Below are positions 45,324-54,272 of a stretch of DNA of 64,000 nt, in pieces. The translations under genes and the position numbers were made by a program. The stretch covers positions 1 through 64,000 of the forward strand of contig NZ_JCKI01000001.1 in assembly GCF_000708265.2 (NCBI RefSeq), in the 5' to 3' direction. The notes under the pieces are model-generated. The model was not told where the DNA came from. It ran no database searches and was given only the letters and a program-made list of their open reading frames with translations. Origin of the DNA: Pedobacter sp. R20-19 (GTDB lineage Bacteria; Bacteroidota; Bacteroidia; Sphingobacteriales; Sphingobacteriaceae). The number at the start of each line of letters is the position of its first letter. Position 1 is the stretch's first letter.

Positions 45324-47843
45324 CTAACGTAATAAACTGACAATAATGGCAGCCAATGAGGCTATACCTGTTGATATTCCAATAAACGTGGCCGCGTTAA
45401 GCTTCTCACGTTCTGCTCTTTTAGGTACAAAAATCTCAGAACCCGGCTTTACCTGTGGGAAATTATTGAAGAATAGAAATTTCCGGTTGGCCGCAACTGA
45501 TCCGTTAGAATAAACGATAAATGCGCCTTTTTTATAGGCATTATAACTGAAACCGCCGGAGCCGCTGATGTAGCCTGTAAAACTTTTACCTTTGGTGTAA
45601 ACAATGCTGTTTGGTTTCAAAACTTCACCCGTTACACGAACGGTTTGAAGTTCTTTAGGTACCCGGATTACATCGCCATTTTCTACAATTAAGTCATTTC
45701 TTGATAATGGCTTATTCATAATTTTTTTAAGGTCAATCCCAACCAGATCACTTCTTAATATTTCAAGGTCCTTATCCAGGCTGGTGGTATCTCTGGCACC
45801 CGATTGCTTTAAGCGCTGTAGATTTAATAGTTTCTCCCTTTCTTCTCTTCTCGTTTCCAAACTATCCATGCGCAAATCTCCCTTGCCATTGCGCCTTAAA
45901 GATGCACCTTCAACATAAGCCAACGGACTTAATCCTCCGGCTCTTTTAATAATGTCTGAAATCCTTTCATCCTTTTTAGTGATGGTATAAATACCTGGAT
46001 ACAATACCTCACCTTCAATTTTAATCTGACGTTGGGTATGGTAACTTTCCGAACTTCTGATGGAAACAATATCAAATGGCTTCAGCGTAAAATCCTGGTC
46101 CTGTAGTTTTAAATCCGGATCTACTTTAACGGTAAATACTTCTGCCGTTTGCGCGGATACCGAAGTAGCATCGCTATTTTTGATCCTTCTGGAGATCTCA
46201 ATTCTGTTCGGCGTGGCACTTTCTCTAAAACCGCCAGCCATTTGAATTAAAGATTCGAGATTCATACCATCTGCGTAGGTAAATGTTCCAGGCTGTCTTA
46301 CCTCACCCTGTATCGTCACCCTGAATTCTTCACGCAGTTCAAATATCGATTTGATACTCACCCTATCTTCTCGCTGCAATTTAATATCAGGATCTGTACC
46401 TGCTAAAATTTTACCCAAATCAAAAGATACCAATGCCAGACTATTATCAGCATTTAACCTGGAAATATAACCCCGGTTTAAAAAGGCATCTTCCTTAATA
46501 CCATCTGCTTTTTGAATCAAATTTTTAAGCGTCAGCTGATCATCCAGTTCATATTGGCCCGGACGAAAAACAGCACCTTCAATTTCAACGCGGTTGGCAA
46601 AGCGGTCAAGAATTTTTTCCACAATAAACTTATCTCCGTTTTTAGGTTGGTAAGTTTTAAAGTCAGACTCCGGAACATCTATAATCTTCCGTTCCCTGTT
46701 GGTATTTTGTAATACTTTTATTTGGGCTGAATAGGCATCATTAGAAAAACCACCTGCAAAACGTAAAGCGTCGGCCAGGCTTTCAGTATCTTTAATTTCA
46801 AAATAAGCCGGGCGTTTTACCTTTCCTGATAAGGCAATTCGTTTTTGATAAACTGGGATATTGACTACATCTTGGTCCTGTAATCGGATATTACCTTTTT
46901 GAATGCCATTTAACAGGAAGTCGTAAATATCAACAGCATAAATAACTTTATTGTTGCGGATAACCTGAATATTCCGGTAAGTTCCATTTTTATTCGGACC
47001 ACCAGCACTACTCAATACATTAAAAAGGGAAGATAAGGAAGATACGGTATAGGAACCAGGCTTAACGGCTTCACCAACTACCGTAATCGTGATACTTTTA
47101 ATATTTCCAAGTGTGATGGATACGGAAGTTCGGCCTGATTTAATAGCAGGATAAGTACTCGAAAGGGATGATTTTATTTTAGAAGTGGCCTGTTCAATGT
47201 TTAAACCTGCAACAGAAATAAGCCCAACGTATTGAACTTTTATAGTTCCATCCGGACTCACCTTTGATTTATAACTCACCTCGTTATCTCCGGTAATATC
47301 AATCAGTAATTCATCATCAGGCCCCACCACATAACTCTTTGGGGTGGCCATCCTTAAGTTAGGTTCAAACATTTGTGTACTAGCCCCAAAAAGCTCTTCA
47401 CCAAATATTTTAAGATTATTAAGTTCATCTGCATTCGCTATAGCCTGCGCAGATAAAGCAGAATTAATTTTTTTAAGAGAATCAATCTTACTTTGTGCAC
47501 TGTTTACCCTCGTCCGTTCAACATCTACAAAGGGCTTAGCTACAGCCTGACCTGTGGTGGTATTGGTATTGGTGGTCCCTGTTCCGTCTTGTTTTCTGAT
47601 TTTATCAACCCTTAAACGCAACTTTTCAATTTCCGTTTGCGGCATGCCTTGTGCCAATGCAAGCTGCTCCAACTGTGCATCATTATATCCGATGGATTCT
47701 GCACGCTGCATCAACTCCCGAATTTTGGCATCACTCAGTTCATCAACCTTTACATCGGCATAATTGGTTTGAGCATATAAGGATGGAGAAAAGAGAAAGG
47801 CAATAAAAATTAAAGTCGCCTTAAGTAAATTTTTAAACTTCAT
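45324..47843 (-). CDS. Large SLBB-rich polysaccharide export protein (locus B Wza)
   Basis: From ATG 47843 a clear signal peptide is formed (LKATLIFIAFLFSPSLYAQ); the longer alternative start adds 26 residues that would disrupt it. The ~839-residue protein has a polysaccharide export domain (VVGPDDELLIDITGDNE) and then six SLBB-like units beginning at ITVVGEAVKPGSY, IALSGKVKRPAYF, VEIEGAVFRPGQY, VTIQGEVRQPGTF, IKIEGEVLYPGIY and VRVTGEVLKPNSI. A C-terminal hydrophobic segment (IASLAAIIVSLL) ends it. It forms the export channel for locus B. No lipobox cysteine was seen, unlike the locus A Wza. Confidence 0.92.
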   Translation of the reverse strand: MKFKNLLKATLIFIAFLFSPSLYAQTNYADVKVDELSDAKIRELMQRAESIGYNDAQLEQLALAQGMPQTEIEKLRLRVDKIRKQDGTGTTNTNTTTGQAVAKPFVDVERTRVNSAQSKIDSLKKINSALSAQAIANADELNNLKIFGEELFGASTQMFEPNLRMATPKSYVVGPDDELLIDITGDNEVSYKSKVSPDGTIKVQYVGLISVAGLNIEQATSKIKSSLSSTYPAIKSGRTSVSITLGNIKSITITVVGEAVKPGSYTVSSLSSLFNVLSSAGGPNKNGTYRNIQVIRNNKVIYAVDIYDFLLNGIQKGNIRLQDQDVVNIPVYQKRIALSGKVKRPAYFEIKDTESLADALRFAGGFSNDAYSAQIKVLQNTNRERKIIDVPESDFKTYQPKNGDKFIVEKILDRFANRVEIEGAVFRPGQYELDDQLTLKNLIQKADGIKEDAFLNRGYISRLNADNSLALVSFDLGKILAGTDPDIKLQREDRVSIKSIFELREEFRVTIQGEVRQPGTFTYADGMNLESLIQMAGGFRESATPNRIEISRRIKNSDATSVSAQTAEVFTVKVDPDLKLQDQDFTLKPFDIVSIRSSESYHTQRQIKIEGEVLYPGIYTITKKDERISDIIKRAGGLSPLAYVEGASLRRNGKGDLRMDSLETRREEREKLLNLQRLKQSGARDTTSLDKDLEILRSDLVGIDLKKIMNKPLSRNDLIVENGDVIRVPKELQTVRVTGEVLKPNSIVYTKGKSFTGYISGSGGFSYNAYKKGAFIVYSNGSVAANRKFLFFNNFPQVKPGSEIFVPKRAEREKLNAATFIGISTGIASLAAIIVSLLR

Positions 47844-47929
47844 GTGTAGGTTGTTTATGAAAACCTGTGCGAATGTTCTTTTTATCATTCGGATACAAAT
47901 TTTCATCATATTGATATGCAATGTTACCC

Positions 47930-47937
47930 CAAAAATA
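47930..47937 (-). promoter_or_regulatory. Putative -7 box upstream of the locus B export operon
   Basis: TATTTTTG on the minus strand fits TAnnTTTG and lies about 85 bases before the Wza start at 47843. No good -33 element is seen. It is the first candidate for the long run of nearly contiguous genes from 47.8 down to 29.8 kb. Confidence 0.35.
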
Positions 47938-48026
47938 CAAAATTATTTGATTGCACAGGAAAGCATCTCAACATTAACACCTGTTAATGCCATTGCGAAA
48001 ATGATAGCCGTTAATAGTTAGTGATG

Positions 48027-48776
48027 CTAAAGGATTTGGGGCATGGCCTCACCAAACAATTCTTTGTTTTTAAACGCATAATGTCCCAATAAATCATAAA
48101 GCTTTCCGCTTTGAACGGCTTCCGTTAAAGTATGAAGATGTTTATCATGGTGCAGGTCTGTTCCGGCCAAATCATACATGTTTTCTTTTAACAGGTATTC
48201 GGCCAGTTGTTTAACTTCTTTACCATAATAACCCACAATAGACAATAAATTAAGTTGTAGCAAACACCCTTTATCTTTAAAGCGGTTTAAACGTGTTTTA
48301 TCTTTGAAATAGAAGGTATAACGTTCTGGATGAGCCAAAATAGGGCGGTATCCTTTAATTTCAACATCAAAAACCCGCTGGCTGATGTTAGGGCTCTCAT
48401 TCAGGTATGACATTTCAATCAAAAGAAATTTTTGTTGAATAGGGCACATTTCGGCCTCAAGGTCAAAATCCTGATCGATCATATACTCTGCGCCCGAATC
48501 CAGTTTCAAAGTAACCTTTGCCTGATCCATAGCCAGTTGTAAGGCAAATCTGGCTTGGTCAATAGTCAATTTGGTATTGGGATACAATTCCTTAAAAATA
48601 TGAGGGGTAGCAATCAGTTGATTGAAACCCAAATCCTCCAGTGCTTTCACAAACCGCAATGAGGTAGCCACATCGGGCGAACCATCATCAATGCCTGGAA
48701 GAATGTGCGAATGCATGTCTATTCCCAACCAGGAAATATCAGTAATTTTATTTTTTTTGCTAAAAAAGTTAAACAT
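48027..48776 (-). CDS. CpsB/YwqE-like tyrosine-protein phosphatase (PHP domain)
   Basis: The 249-residue protein has the metal-binding motifs of PHP phosphatases: DMHSHILPGIDDGS near residue 20, ATPHI near 60, AHPERY near 150 and GTDLHHDKH near 208. CpsB-type enzymes dephosphorylate the tyrosine tail of polysaccharide co-polymerase kinases. The locus B Wzz beside it has no kinase, so its expected target in this window is the Wzc of locus A, 25 kb away. It lies upstream of the export operon with a 183-bp gap. Confidence 0.9.
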   Translation of the reverse strand: MFNFFSKKNKITDISWLGIDMHSHILPGIDDGSPDVATSLRFVKALEDLGFNQLIATPHIFKELYPNTKLTIDQARFALQLAMDQAKVTLKLDSGAEYMIDQDFDLEAEMCPIQQKFLLIEMSYLNESPNISQRVFDVEIKGYRPILAHPERYTFYFKDKTRLNRFKDKGCLLQLNLLSIVGYYGKEVKQLAEYLLKENMYDLAGTDLHHDKHLHTLTEAVQSGKLYDLLGHYAFKNKELFGEAMPQIL

Positions 48777-49027
48777 ATGATCAGAATACGGAATTAGTTG
48801 TTAAAATTATTATTTGAGAAGCGAAAATTAGCTTTAACTCCCTAGACTTAGCCGCTATAATCTTTAAAATTCTCTTACTGAAACCTTTATCTGGTTTAAA
48901 TTACCTATAAAAATACATAAAAAGAAGCTAATTCTATAAACACACTATTCTATATTATTTTTTCCCCTAACATATACGGAAAGAACATCCAAATAACGCT
49001 ATAGTATTTGCTTTATTCTATTTACAA

Positions 49028-50164
49028 TTATTCAAAGTAATTAAGTGTTCGGTAACCACCTTGTTTAAGGTATTCATCCTTTTTCATTAAATTCAGATCA
49101 GAGGTGACCATATCTTTCACCAATAAAGGCAAATCATATTGAGGGGTCCAGCCCAGTTTTGTTTTCGATTTAGTAGGATCACCTAATAAAAGATCTACCT
49201 CTGTAGGCCTGAAATACTTTGGATCTACCCGAACAACGGTTTGACCTGGTTTTAGCAAGTCTCCGTTTAAACCTAAATTCCGGATCACAGTTTCATCAAC
49301 ATCAATGATTACACCCTTTTCATGTGCATCTTTACCTGAGAATTCAATTTCAATGCCCAATTCGGCAAAACTCATTCTCACAAAATCGCGTACGGTGGTG
49401 GTTACGCCAGTAGCAATTACAAAGTCTTCAGCCTGCTCCTGTTGAAGAATTAACCACATGGCTTCAATATAATCTTTCGCATGGCCCCAATCTCTTTGTG
49501 CAGAAAGGTTACCTAAATATAGGCATTGCTGTAAACCCAGGGCAATTTTACAAGCCGCCCTGGTAATTTTCCGGGTGACAAAAGTTTCTCCACGCAAAGG
49601 ACTTTCATGATTAAATAAAATACCATTGCAGGCAAACATCTGGTAAGCTTCACGGTAATTTACCGTAATCCAGTACGCATACATTTTAGCAGCAGCGTAA
49701 GGGGAGCGTGGATAGAAAGGGGTAGTTTCGCTTTGCGGAACGGCTTGCACCAGGCCATAAAGCTCAGAAGTAGAAGCCTGATAGATTTTTGTTTTTTCAG
49801 TCAAACCCAATATCCTCACAGCCTCAAGCAAACGCAAAGTTCCAAGGCCATCTGCATTGGCAGTATATTCAGGCATTTCAAAACTCACCTGTACATGACT
49901 CATGGCCGCAAGATTATAAATCTCATCTGGTTGCACTTCTTGTACAATTCTAATCAGATTGGTAGAGTCAGTTAAATCACCATAATGCAATTTGAAACGC
50001 ACATTATTTTCATGCTGATCCTGGTAAAGATGATCAATACGGTCGGTATTAAAAGAGGAAGCACGTCTTTTGATACCGTGCACAAAATATCCTTTTTTGA
50101 GCAAAAATTCCGCAAGATAGGCACCATCCTGTCCAGTCACACCTGTGATTAAAGCAACTTTCAT
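49028..50164 (-). CDS. gmd: GDP-mannose 4,6-dehydratase
   Basis: Gmd forms GDP-4-keto-6-deoxy-mannose, the precursor of GDP-fucose, GDP-rhamnose and GDP-perosamine. The 378-residue protein has [30 protein letters not shown], the catalytic STSELYG and [10 protein letters not shown], and [17 protein letters not shown], all diagnostic of Gmd. No downstream reductase or aminotransferase specific to the GDP intermediate is seen nearby. The substrate would come from a mannose-1-phosphate guanylyltransferase; the copy in this window is frameshifted. Confidence 0.97.
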   Translation of the reverse strand: MKVALITGVTGQDGAYLAEFLLKKGYFVHGIKRRASSFNTDRIDHLYQDQHENNVRFKLHYGDLTDSTNLIRIVQEVQPDEIYNLAAMSHVQVSFEMPEYTANADGLGTLRLLEAVRILGLTEKTKIYQASTSELYGLVQAVPQSETTPFYPRSPYAAAKMYAYWITVNYREAYQMFACNGILFNHESPLRGETFVTRKITRAACKIALGLQQCLYLGNLSAQRDWGHAKDYIEAMWLILQQEQAEDFVIATGVTTTVRDFVRMSFAELGIEIEFSGKDAHEKGVIIDVDETVIRNLGLNGDLLKPGQTVVRVDPKYFRPTEVDLLLGDPTKSKTKLGWTPQYDLPLLVKDMVTSDLNLMKKDEYLKQGGYRTLNYFE

Positions 50165-50187
50165 AACTTATTCTGATTATTAAATTG

Positions 50188-50195
50188 CAAACATA
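50188..50195 (-). promoter_or_regulatory. Putative -7 box of gmd
   Basis: TATGTTTG on the minus strand fits TAnnTTTG, 23 bases before the gmd ATG. A -33 element is not clear. Confidence 0.4.
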
Positions 50196-50317
50196 CTGAA
50201 TAATTCATTTGATTGATAGCAACCTGTGGCTTTTAGAAAATAGGAGTTAAACACATGATAAGATTTCCATCAGATGATTCAAATCCTAATTCTCAAAAAA
50301 CACAAGGAGAAAAAGAT

Positions 50318-50458
50318 TTAAGTGAGTGAATTTTGCCTGTTAAACCTGTTGCGCTTTTTACGCTTTTCATTTTCTTTTAAACGTCTAAGGGCGAGATAAG
50401 CGATTAAATTAGAAAAAACTACGGCAGCAATGCCAAGAATTTCAATTTTCGTAATCAT
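50318..50458 (-). CDS. Small single-helix membrane protein, 46 residues
   Basis: A short ORF reads MITKIEILGIAAVVFSNLIA followed by YLALRRLKEN and a strongly basic tail (EKRKKRNRFNRQN). One membrane helix (about residues 7-24) with a positively charged cytoplasmic end is a believable small protein. It fills the otherwise empty 360-bp gap between gmd and the nucleotide-sugar dehydrogenase. I know no family. The boundary at 50318 was set by codon count from the ATG. Confidence 0.45.
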   Translation of the reverse strand: MITKIEILGIAAVVFSNLIAYLALRRLKENEKRKKRNRFNRQNSLT

Positions 50459-50526
50459 AATAAAGGGATAAACTAAATTGGAAACGAAAAATCAAACACA
50501 ATGTTTTATGATTTCATTAAAAATCT

Positions 50527-51810
50527 TTACAACCTTGCATCTACAGCCGCACGATCAATAAAAGATTTCGTATCAAAGATAATGGTGCCCTTATCCTTCC
50601 AGCTTTTGAAATCAATTTTTTGGAAAGCATGATGGGCTACGGCTAAAATGACAGCATCATACGCAATAAAATCATTTTCAGTAATCAGATCAATACCATA
50701 TTCTAAATGCACTTCTGCATGGTTGGCCCATGGATCATGAATATCAGCCTGGATGCTGAAGGATTGAAGTTCTTTATAAATATCGATTACTTTCGTATTT
50801 CGGGTATCAGGGCAATTTTCTTTAAAGGTAAAGCCCAGAATCAAAACTTTAGCGCCCTGAATCTGCTTGTTACGGGCCACCAGCATTTTGATGATTTTAT
50901 TGGCGACAAACATCCCCATATTATCATTCACTCGCCTTCCCGATAAAATGACTTCTGGTTTATAACCCAATGCCTCCGATTTATGGGCCAGGTAATACGG
51001 ATCTACGCCAATGCAATGCCCGCCAACCAAGCCAGGTTTATAATTTAGGAAATTCCATTTGGTGGCGGCCGCGGCGAGTACATCAGAAGTATCAATTTCC
51101 ATGCGGTCGAAAATCAGTGCCAGCTCATTAACGAAGGAAATGTTCACATCACGCTGTGCGTTTTCAATCGCTTTGGAGGCTTCTGCCACTTTAATACTCG
51201 GTGCCAGATGCGTACCTGCAGTAATGATGGTGGCATAAAGTGCATCAACCGCTTGGGCAATCTCTGGCGTAGAACCAGAGGTAACCTTTTTAATTTTGGT
51301 CAGGGTATTGATTTTGTCGCCCGGGTTGATCCGTTCAGGTGAATAACCACAAAAGAAATCCTGGTTATAGTGTAGTCCGGAAACCCGCTCAAGCACTGGC
51401 ACGCAGTCTTCTTCTGTACAACCTGGGTATACGGTTGATTCATAAATCACAATATCTTCCTTTTTTAAAATGGAGCCGATCATTTCACTGGCTTTGAGCA
51501 AGGGTTGAAGATCCGGCCTTTTCAGGTGATCTATCGGCGTGGGCACAGTGATGATATAAATACAACAAGAAGCAAGATCGTGGAGATGAGAACTCAGGCT
51601 TAAACCTTTACCCTGCCCAGTAAGCGCCAATACTGCAGCAAGATCAGGAAGATTGGCTTCATGAGTAAGATCCACTAAATCACCAAGACTTTTCACCCTG
51701 CTTTCATTGATGTCAAAGCCAATTACACGAAAGTGTTTGGCAAATTCTACAGCTAAAGGCAGGCCAACATAACCCAGGCCAATGATGGCAATGTCTTTTT
51801 TGGTATTCAT
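50527..51810 (-). CDS. Nucleotide-sugar 6-dehydrogenase, WbpO/TviB type (UDP-N-acetylhexosamine)
   Basis: The 427-residue protein has the NAD loop IIGLGYVGLPLAVEFA at the start, SPERINPGDK (158-167) and the catalytic Cys266 in LVGGHCIGVDPYY. It matches UDP-N-acetyl-D-galactosamine/glucosamine dehydrogenases that twice oxidise C6 to give the uronic acid. It therefore probably adds an acidic HexNAcA donor to one of the polysaccharides. It stands alone with a promoter-like TATCTTTG upstream and a strong hairpin separating it from rfbA. Confidence 0.92.
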   Translation of the reverse strand: MNTKKDIAIIGLGYVGLPLAVEFAKHFRVIGFDINESRVKSLGDLVDLTHEANLPDLAAVLALTGQGKGLSLSSHLHDLASCCIYIITVPTPIDHLKRPDLQPLLKASEMIGSILKKEDIVIYESTVYPGCTEEDCVPVLERVSGLHYNQDFFCGYSPERINPGDKINTLTKIKKVTSGSTPEIAQAVDALYATIITAGTHLAPSIKVAEASKAIENAQRDVNISFVNELALIFDRMEIDTSDVLAAAATKWNFLNYKPGLVGGHCIGVDPYYLAHKSEALGYKPEVILSGRRVNDNMGMFVANKIIKMLVARNKQIQGAKVLILGFTFKENCPDTRNTKVIDIYKELQSFSIQADIHDPWANHAEVHLEYGIDLITENDFIAYDAVILAVAHHAFQKIDFKSWKDKGTIIFDTKSFIDRAAVDARL

Positions 51811-51827
51811 ATGTTTTATGATCGTGC

Positions 51828-51858
51828 CAAAGATAGGGCATAATTTCCGGTTCTGAAA
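51828..51858 (-). promoter_or_regulatory. Putative promoter of the nucleotide-sugar dehydrogenase
   Basis: TTTC (51858-51855), a 19-base spacer and TATCTTTG (51835-51828) on the minus strand match the Bacteroidota pattern with one mismatch at -33. The -7 box is 18 bases before the start codon. Confidence 0.55.
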
Positions 51859-51890
51859 TCTTCAGCAGTATAGATGAAGGTTAACCTAAA

Positions 51891-51924
51891 CCAAAGGAGC
51901 CCGGATAAATCCGGGCTCCTTTGG
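51891..51924 (-). terminator. Strong terminator hairpin after rfbA
   Basis: CCAAAGGAGCCCGGA at 51891-51905 is exactly complementary to TCCGGGCTCCTTTGG at 51910-51924, a perfect 15-bp stem with a four-base loop. It sits 39 bp beyond the rfbA stop and before the dehydrogenase promoter. Confidence 0.85.
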
Positions 51925-51962
51925 TATTTTAGTATTTTATAGCAGTTAAATAGCTTCAGCTA

Positions 51963-52829
51963 TCAAGCTGATTTAATTTGCTTCAAAAGATAAGAACCAT
52001 AACCGCTTTTAACAAGTGGTGTTGCAATGGCCTTAAGTTGTGCTGCATCTATGAATCCCATGCGATAGGCAATTTCTTCAATACAGCCAATCTTTAAACC
52101 CTGGCGTTCTTCAATAATCTGCACAAACTGACCCGCCTGCATTAAGGAAGTAAACGTACCGGTATCTAACCAGGCCGTACCACGACTTAAAACACCTACT
52201 TTAAGCTTTCCGCGTTCCAGATAAACACGGTTAATATCGGTAATTTCATATTCCCCACGAGGTGAAGGTTTAATATTCTTAGCAATTTCAACCACTTCAT
52301 TATCGTAAAAATATAACCCGGGTACCGCATAATCAGATTTTGGAGAAACAGGTTTTTCCTCAATAGAAATGGCCTTTTTATCTTCATCAAATTCAACTAC
52401 GCCGTAACGCTCCGGATCAGAAACCTGATAAGCAAAAACAACGCCTCCATCAGGGTCTGAACTGGCTTGCAGTAATTTGGCCATGCCATCACCATGGAAA
52501 ATATTATCGCCCAATACAAGAGCAACCTTATCAGTACCAATAAATTCTTCACCAATCACAAAAGCCTGCGCCAATCCGTTAGGCTCGGCCTGCACGGCAT
52601 AACTCAGTTTACAGCCGATAGCAGATCCATCGCCAAGTAATTTTTCAAAATTAGGCAGATCATGTGGTGTAGAAATGATAAGAATTTCTTTAATCCCGGC
52701 CAACATTAAGGTAGACAATGGATAATAAATCATGGGCTTATCATAAACCGGCATCATTTGTTTGCTACAAGCAAGTGTTAGGGGGTGTAAGCGGGTACCG
52801 CTTCCGCCAGCAAGAATTATACCTTTCAT
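51963..52829 (-). CDS. rfbA: Glucose-1-phosphate thymidylyltransferase
   Basis: RfbA (RmlA) makes dTDP-glucose from glucose 1-phosphate and dTTP. The 288-residue protein has the signature [13 protein letters not shown] (residues 6-18), [23 protein letters not shown] near 110, [20 protein letters not shown] and GTAWLDTGT near 220. Length and motifs are canonical. It is the last gene of the rfbB-C-D-A unit and is followed by a perfect terminator. Its product supplies both rhamnose synthesis and, through RfbB, the 3-amino sugar genes of locus A. Confidence 0.97.
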   Translation of the reverse strand: MKGIILAGGSGTRLHPLTLACSKQMMPVYDKPMIYYPLSTLMLAGIKEILIISTPHDLPNFEKLLGDGSAIGCKLSYAVQAEPNGLAQAFVIGEEFIGTDKVALVLGDNIFHGDGMAKLLQASSDPDGGVVFAYQVSDPERYGVVEFDEDKKAISIEEKPVSPKSDYAVPGLYFYDNEVVEIAKNIKPSPRGEYEITDINRVYLERGKLKVGVLSRGTAWLDTGTFTSLMQAGQFVQIIEERQGLKIGCIEEIAYRMGFIDAAQLKAIATPLVKSGYGSYLLKQIKSA

Positions 52830-52864
52830 ATTTGAATTTTGATTTACTTATGAACGCTTAATAG

Positions 52865-53731
52865 CTAATGATTATTTTCTTTTAATTTCTGAATACATGC
52901 TACTAAACTATTTCTCCAGTAGGGAATAGTTAAGTTAAAGGTATTTTTTATTTTGCTCTTATCCATTACCGAAAATGCTGGCCTAGTGGCTTTGGTTGGA
53001 TAAGCAGATCCCGGAATAGGATTTACTTTAACCACTGTGTCACTGATCTCAAAAATTGCGCTTGCAAAATCAAACCAGGAGGTTACGCCTTCATTGCTAT
53101 AGTGATAAATCCCATAAGCATCAGAACCAGATTCAATAATATCAAAAATAGCATTGGCTAAATCAATGGCATAGGTTGGTGTACCTACCTGATCAGCAAT
53201 AATATTTAATTCATCACGATCTGCACCCAGCTTCAACATGGTTTTAACAAAGTTATTGGCATATTCAGAATATAACCAACTGGTACGGAGAATGAAATGA
53301 GACTTTAATAAAGCAACAACAGCCTTTTCTCCATCAAGTTTAGTTTGTCCGTAAACATTAATGGGCTGGGCAATATCATCCTCTAAAAGAAGTTTCACCT
53401 CATTTCCTTCAAAGACAAAATCGGTAGAAACGTGAATCAGGGTTGAACCATGAGCTGCACAGGCAATAGCCAGGTTAGCCGCACCGGTTTCATTTACAGC
53501 TTTCGCCAGGCCCACTTCATCTTCTGCTTTATCCACAGCCGTATAGGCCGCACAATTAATTACAAAAGCAGGCTGCTCTTTCGATAGCAAAGCCTGAAGG
53601 CCATCCTGGTTTAGGATATTCGCATCAGTTTCTGATGGAAATATAATTTCGGTAAGGCCACGTCTGGAAGCTACTGTTTTCAGGCATTGCCCAAGTTGGC
53701 CTCCCGCACCAATAACTAATATTTTATCCAT
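52865..53731 (-). CDS. rfbD: dTDP-4-dehydrorhamnose reductase
   Basis: RfbD (RmlD) reduces dTDP-4-keto-rhamnose to dTDP-L-rhamnose. From ATG 53731 the protein (288 residues) starts MDKILVIGAGGQLGQ, the normal family start, overlapping rfbC by 8 bp; an upstream ATG would add five residues. It has NCAAYTAVDKAEDE near 70, ISTDFVFEG-type VSTDFVFEG near 105, YGQTKLDGE with the catalytic Tyr/Lys, and LRTSWLYS. Confidence 0.95.
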   Translation of the reverse strand: MDKILVIGAGGQLGQCLKTVASRRGLTEIIFPSETDANILNQDGLQALLSKEQPAFVINCAAYTAVDKAEDEVGLAKAVNETGAANLAIACAAHGSTLIHVSTDFVFEGNEVKLLLEDDIAQPINVYGQTKLDGEKAVVALLKSHFILRTSWLYSEYANNFVKTMLKLGADRDELNIIADQVGTPTYAIDLANAIFDIIESGSDAYGIYHYSNEGVTSWFDFASAIFEISDTVVKVNPIPGSAYPTKATRPAFSVMDKSKIKNTFNLTIPYWRNSLVACIQKLKENNH

Positions 53732-54272
53732 GATGCAATTCAGCAAAAGTTTTTAATAAGAGATCCTTTTCTGAAACAGACTGCTGATCCTGAGGAATCA
53801 TCCAGTCGATGTTTAAATCAGCATCGTTATAGATTACGCCTGTTTCTGAGGCTTTATTAAAAAAATTATCACATTTATAAAGAAATTCAGCAGTTTCACT
53901 CAATACAGAGAAACCATGCACGAAACCCCTGGGAATATACAATTGCAACTTATTTTCTGCACTCAAACGCACAGCTACATGCTGGCCATAAGTAGGTGAA
54001 CCCGGACGGGCATCAACAGCTACATCCAATACTTCCCCTTTAGTTACCCGAACCAGTTTGGCTTGAGCAAATGCACCGGTTTGGGCATGCAAACCGCGAA
54101 TAACACCATAAGAAGAATAAGATTGATTATCCTGAACAAAGTCGCCAGATAAACCTGTCTTATCCTCAAAGGTTTGTTTATTAAAACTTTCAAAGAAATA
54201 TCCCCTTGGATCATCAAAAACCCTGGGTTTAATGATAATACAGTCTTTTAATCCTGTTTGCTCAATTTCCAT
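53724..54272 (-). CDS. rfbC: dTDP-4-dehydrorhamnose 3,5-epimerase
   Basis: RfbC (RmlC) epimerises C3 and C5 of dTDP-4-keto-6-deoxyglucose. The 182-residue cupin has FDDPRGYFFESFN, IRGLHAQ with the catalytic His, GEVLDVAVDARPGSPTYG, and IPRGFVHGFSVLSETAEFLYKCDNFF. The usual RGLHYQ reads RGLHAQ here, a mild variation. It overlaps rfbB by one base and rfbD by 8 bp, in one coupled unit. Confidence 0.96.
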   Translation of the reverse strand: MEIEQTGLKDCIIIKPRVFDDPRGYFFESFNKQTFEDKTGLSGDFVQDNQSYSSYGVIRGLHAQTGAFAQAKLVRVTKGEVLDVAVDARPGSPTYGQHVAVRLSAENKLQLYIPRGFVHGFSVLSETAEFLYKCDNFFNKASETGVIYNDADLNIDWMIPQDQQSVSEKDLLLKTFAELHHG

